The notes beneath the pieces were generated by a model. It had not been told where the DNA came from. It ran no database searches and saw only the letters and a list, made by a program, of their open reading frames with translations. Made by a program: the position numbers and the translations under genes. From Oscillatoria sp. SIO1A7 (GTDB taxonomy: Bacteria; Cyanobacteriota; Cyanobacteriia; Cyanobacteriales; Laspinemataceae): DNA of 64,000 nucleotides. Of this stretch, positions 63,886 through 64,000 are shown one piece after another (positions within the stretch are counted from its first letter, which is position 1; each line of letters starts with the position of its first letter). The DNA lies in the NCBI GenBank assembly GCA_010672965.1, contig JAAHFN010000026.1:62001-126000 (forward strand), in the 5' to 3' direction.

Positions 63886-64000
63886 TATAGCGGTTCTTAA
63901 ATTTATGTAAGGTTTCTGGGGCGAAGCATCCCATTACCGAAATTCCCGTTATACAGCAAAAATGGTCGAGGGGGATGCTGTCGCCCCTACCCGATCGTTT
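63886..64000. mobile_element. MITE-like element, family A, cut by the window edge
   Basis: Left end TATAGCGGTTCTTAAATTTATG, then GGGGCGAAGCATCCCATTAC and GGGGGATGCTGTCGCCCC, matching the order in the 8159 copy. The right end lies outside. Confidence 0.7.

Overview
The window is chromosomal DNA of a cyanobacterium, most likely a filamentous, oscillatorian-type one. The HIP1 octamer GCGATCGC is everywhere. There is a light-dependent protochlorophyllide reductase, a cyanobacterial Omp85/LPS gene block, COP23, DUF928 and DUF4347 proteins, a bilin-type GAF sensor kinase, and many short dispersed palindromic elements and heptamer/minisatellite repeats. I see no rRNA, tRNA, CRISPR array, intact transposase or prophage.

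Layout. 1-7.4 kb: six leftward genes for exported COP23 proteins, three trypsin-like proteases and two PsbP-like-domain proteins, which look like one extracytoplasmic module. 7.5-12.9 kb: a DinB protein, a GDSL hydrolase with five N-terminal repeats, two Uma2 nucleases, a gene broken by one in-frame stop, and a STAS protein. 13.5-20.8 kb: por, a PP2C phosphatase, a UbiB-like kinase, a small conserved protein and lpxB. 21-27.5 kb: a repeat-rich, decaying zone with xisH (broken by a small element that left a 9-bp target duplication), xisI (frameshifted), a candidate structured RNA with its own promoter and terminator, a large PLP decarboxylase, a phosphatidylserine-decarboxylase-like remnant, and several copies of the 3' end of lpxA. 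27.5-34.5 kb: purC-omp85-lpxC-fabZ-lpxA, the usual cyanobacterial outer-membrane block, but with lpxB about 7 kb away. 34.9-40.3 kb: a pentapeptide/FHA protein, a GAF histidine kinase, a response regulator, and a viroplasmin-RNase H. 40.6-46.7 kb: a metal-efflux island, rppBA facing a short RND adaptor plus a full RND pump. 47.3-57.8 kb: a YHS protein, a small membrane protein, a 1941-residue secreted DUF4347/propeller/RTX protein, a CHASE2 adenylate cyclase and a DUF928 protein. 58.1-63.7 kb: an SbmA/YddA-type ABC exporter, murI and a DUF1400 alpha/beta hydrolase.

How it fits together. Much of the window concerns the cell envelope: lipid A synthesis, outer-membrane protein assembly, peptidoglycan precursor supply, secreted proteases, a large surface protein and efflux. 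At least five families of small non-coding elements sit in almost every gap. They have altered genes: one interrupts xisH, one abuts the RND stop codon, and repeats appear to supply the C-termini of DUF928 and a Uma2 protein. Tandem-repeat growth has also expanded the N-terminal region of Omp85, the N-terminal tail of FabZ and the inside of a DUF4347 domain.

The most promising undescribed items are the folded RNA at 22.55-22.81 kb, the COP23/protease module, and the DUF4347 domain split next to its conserved Cys by about 165 residues of repeat. All names come from reading motifs; no database search was run.
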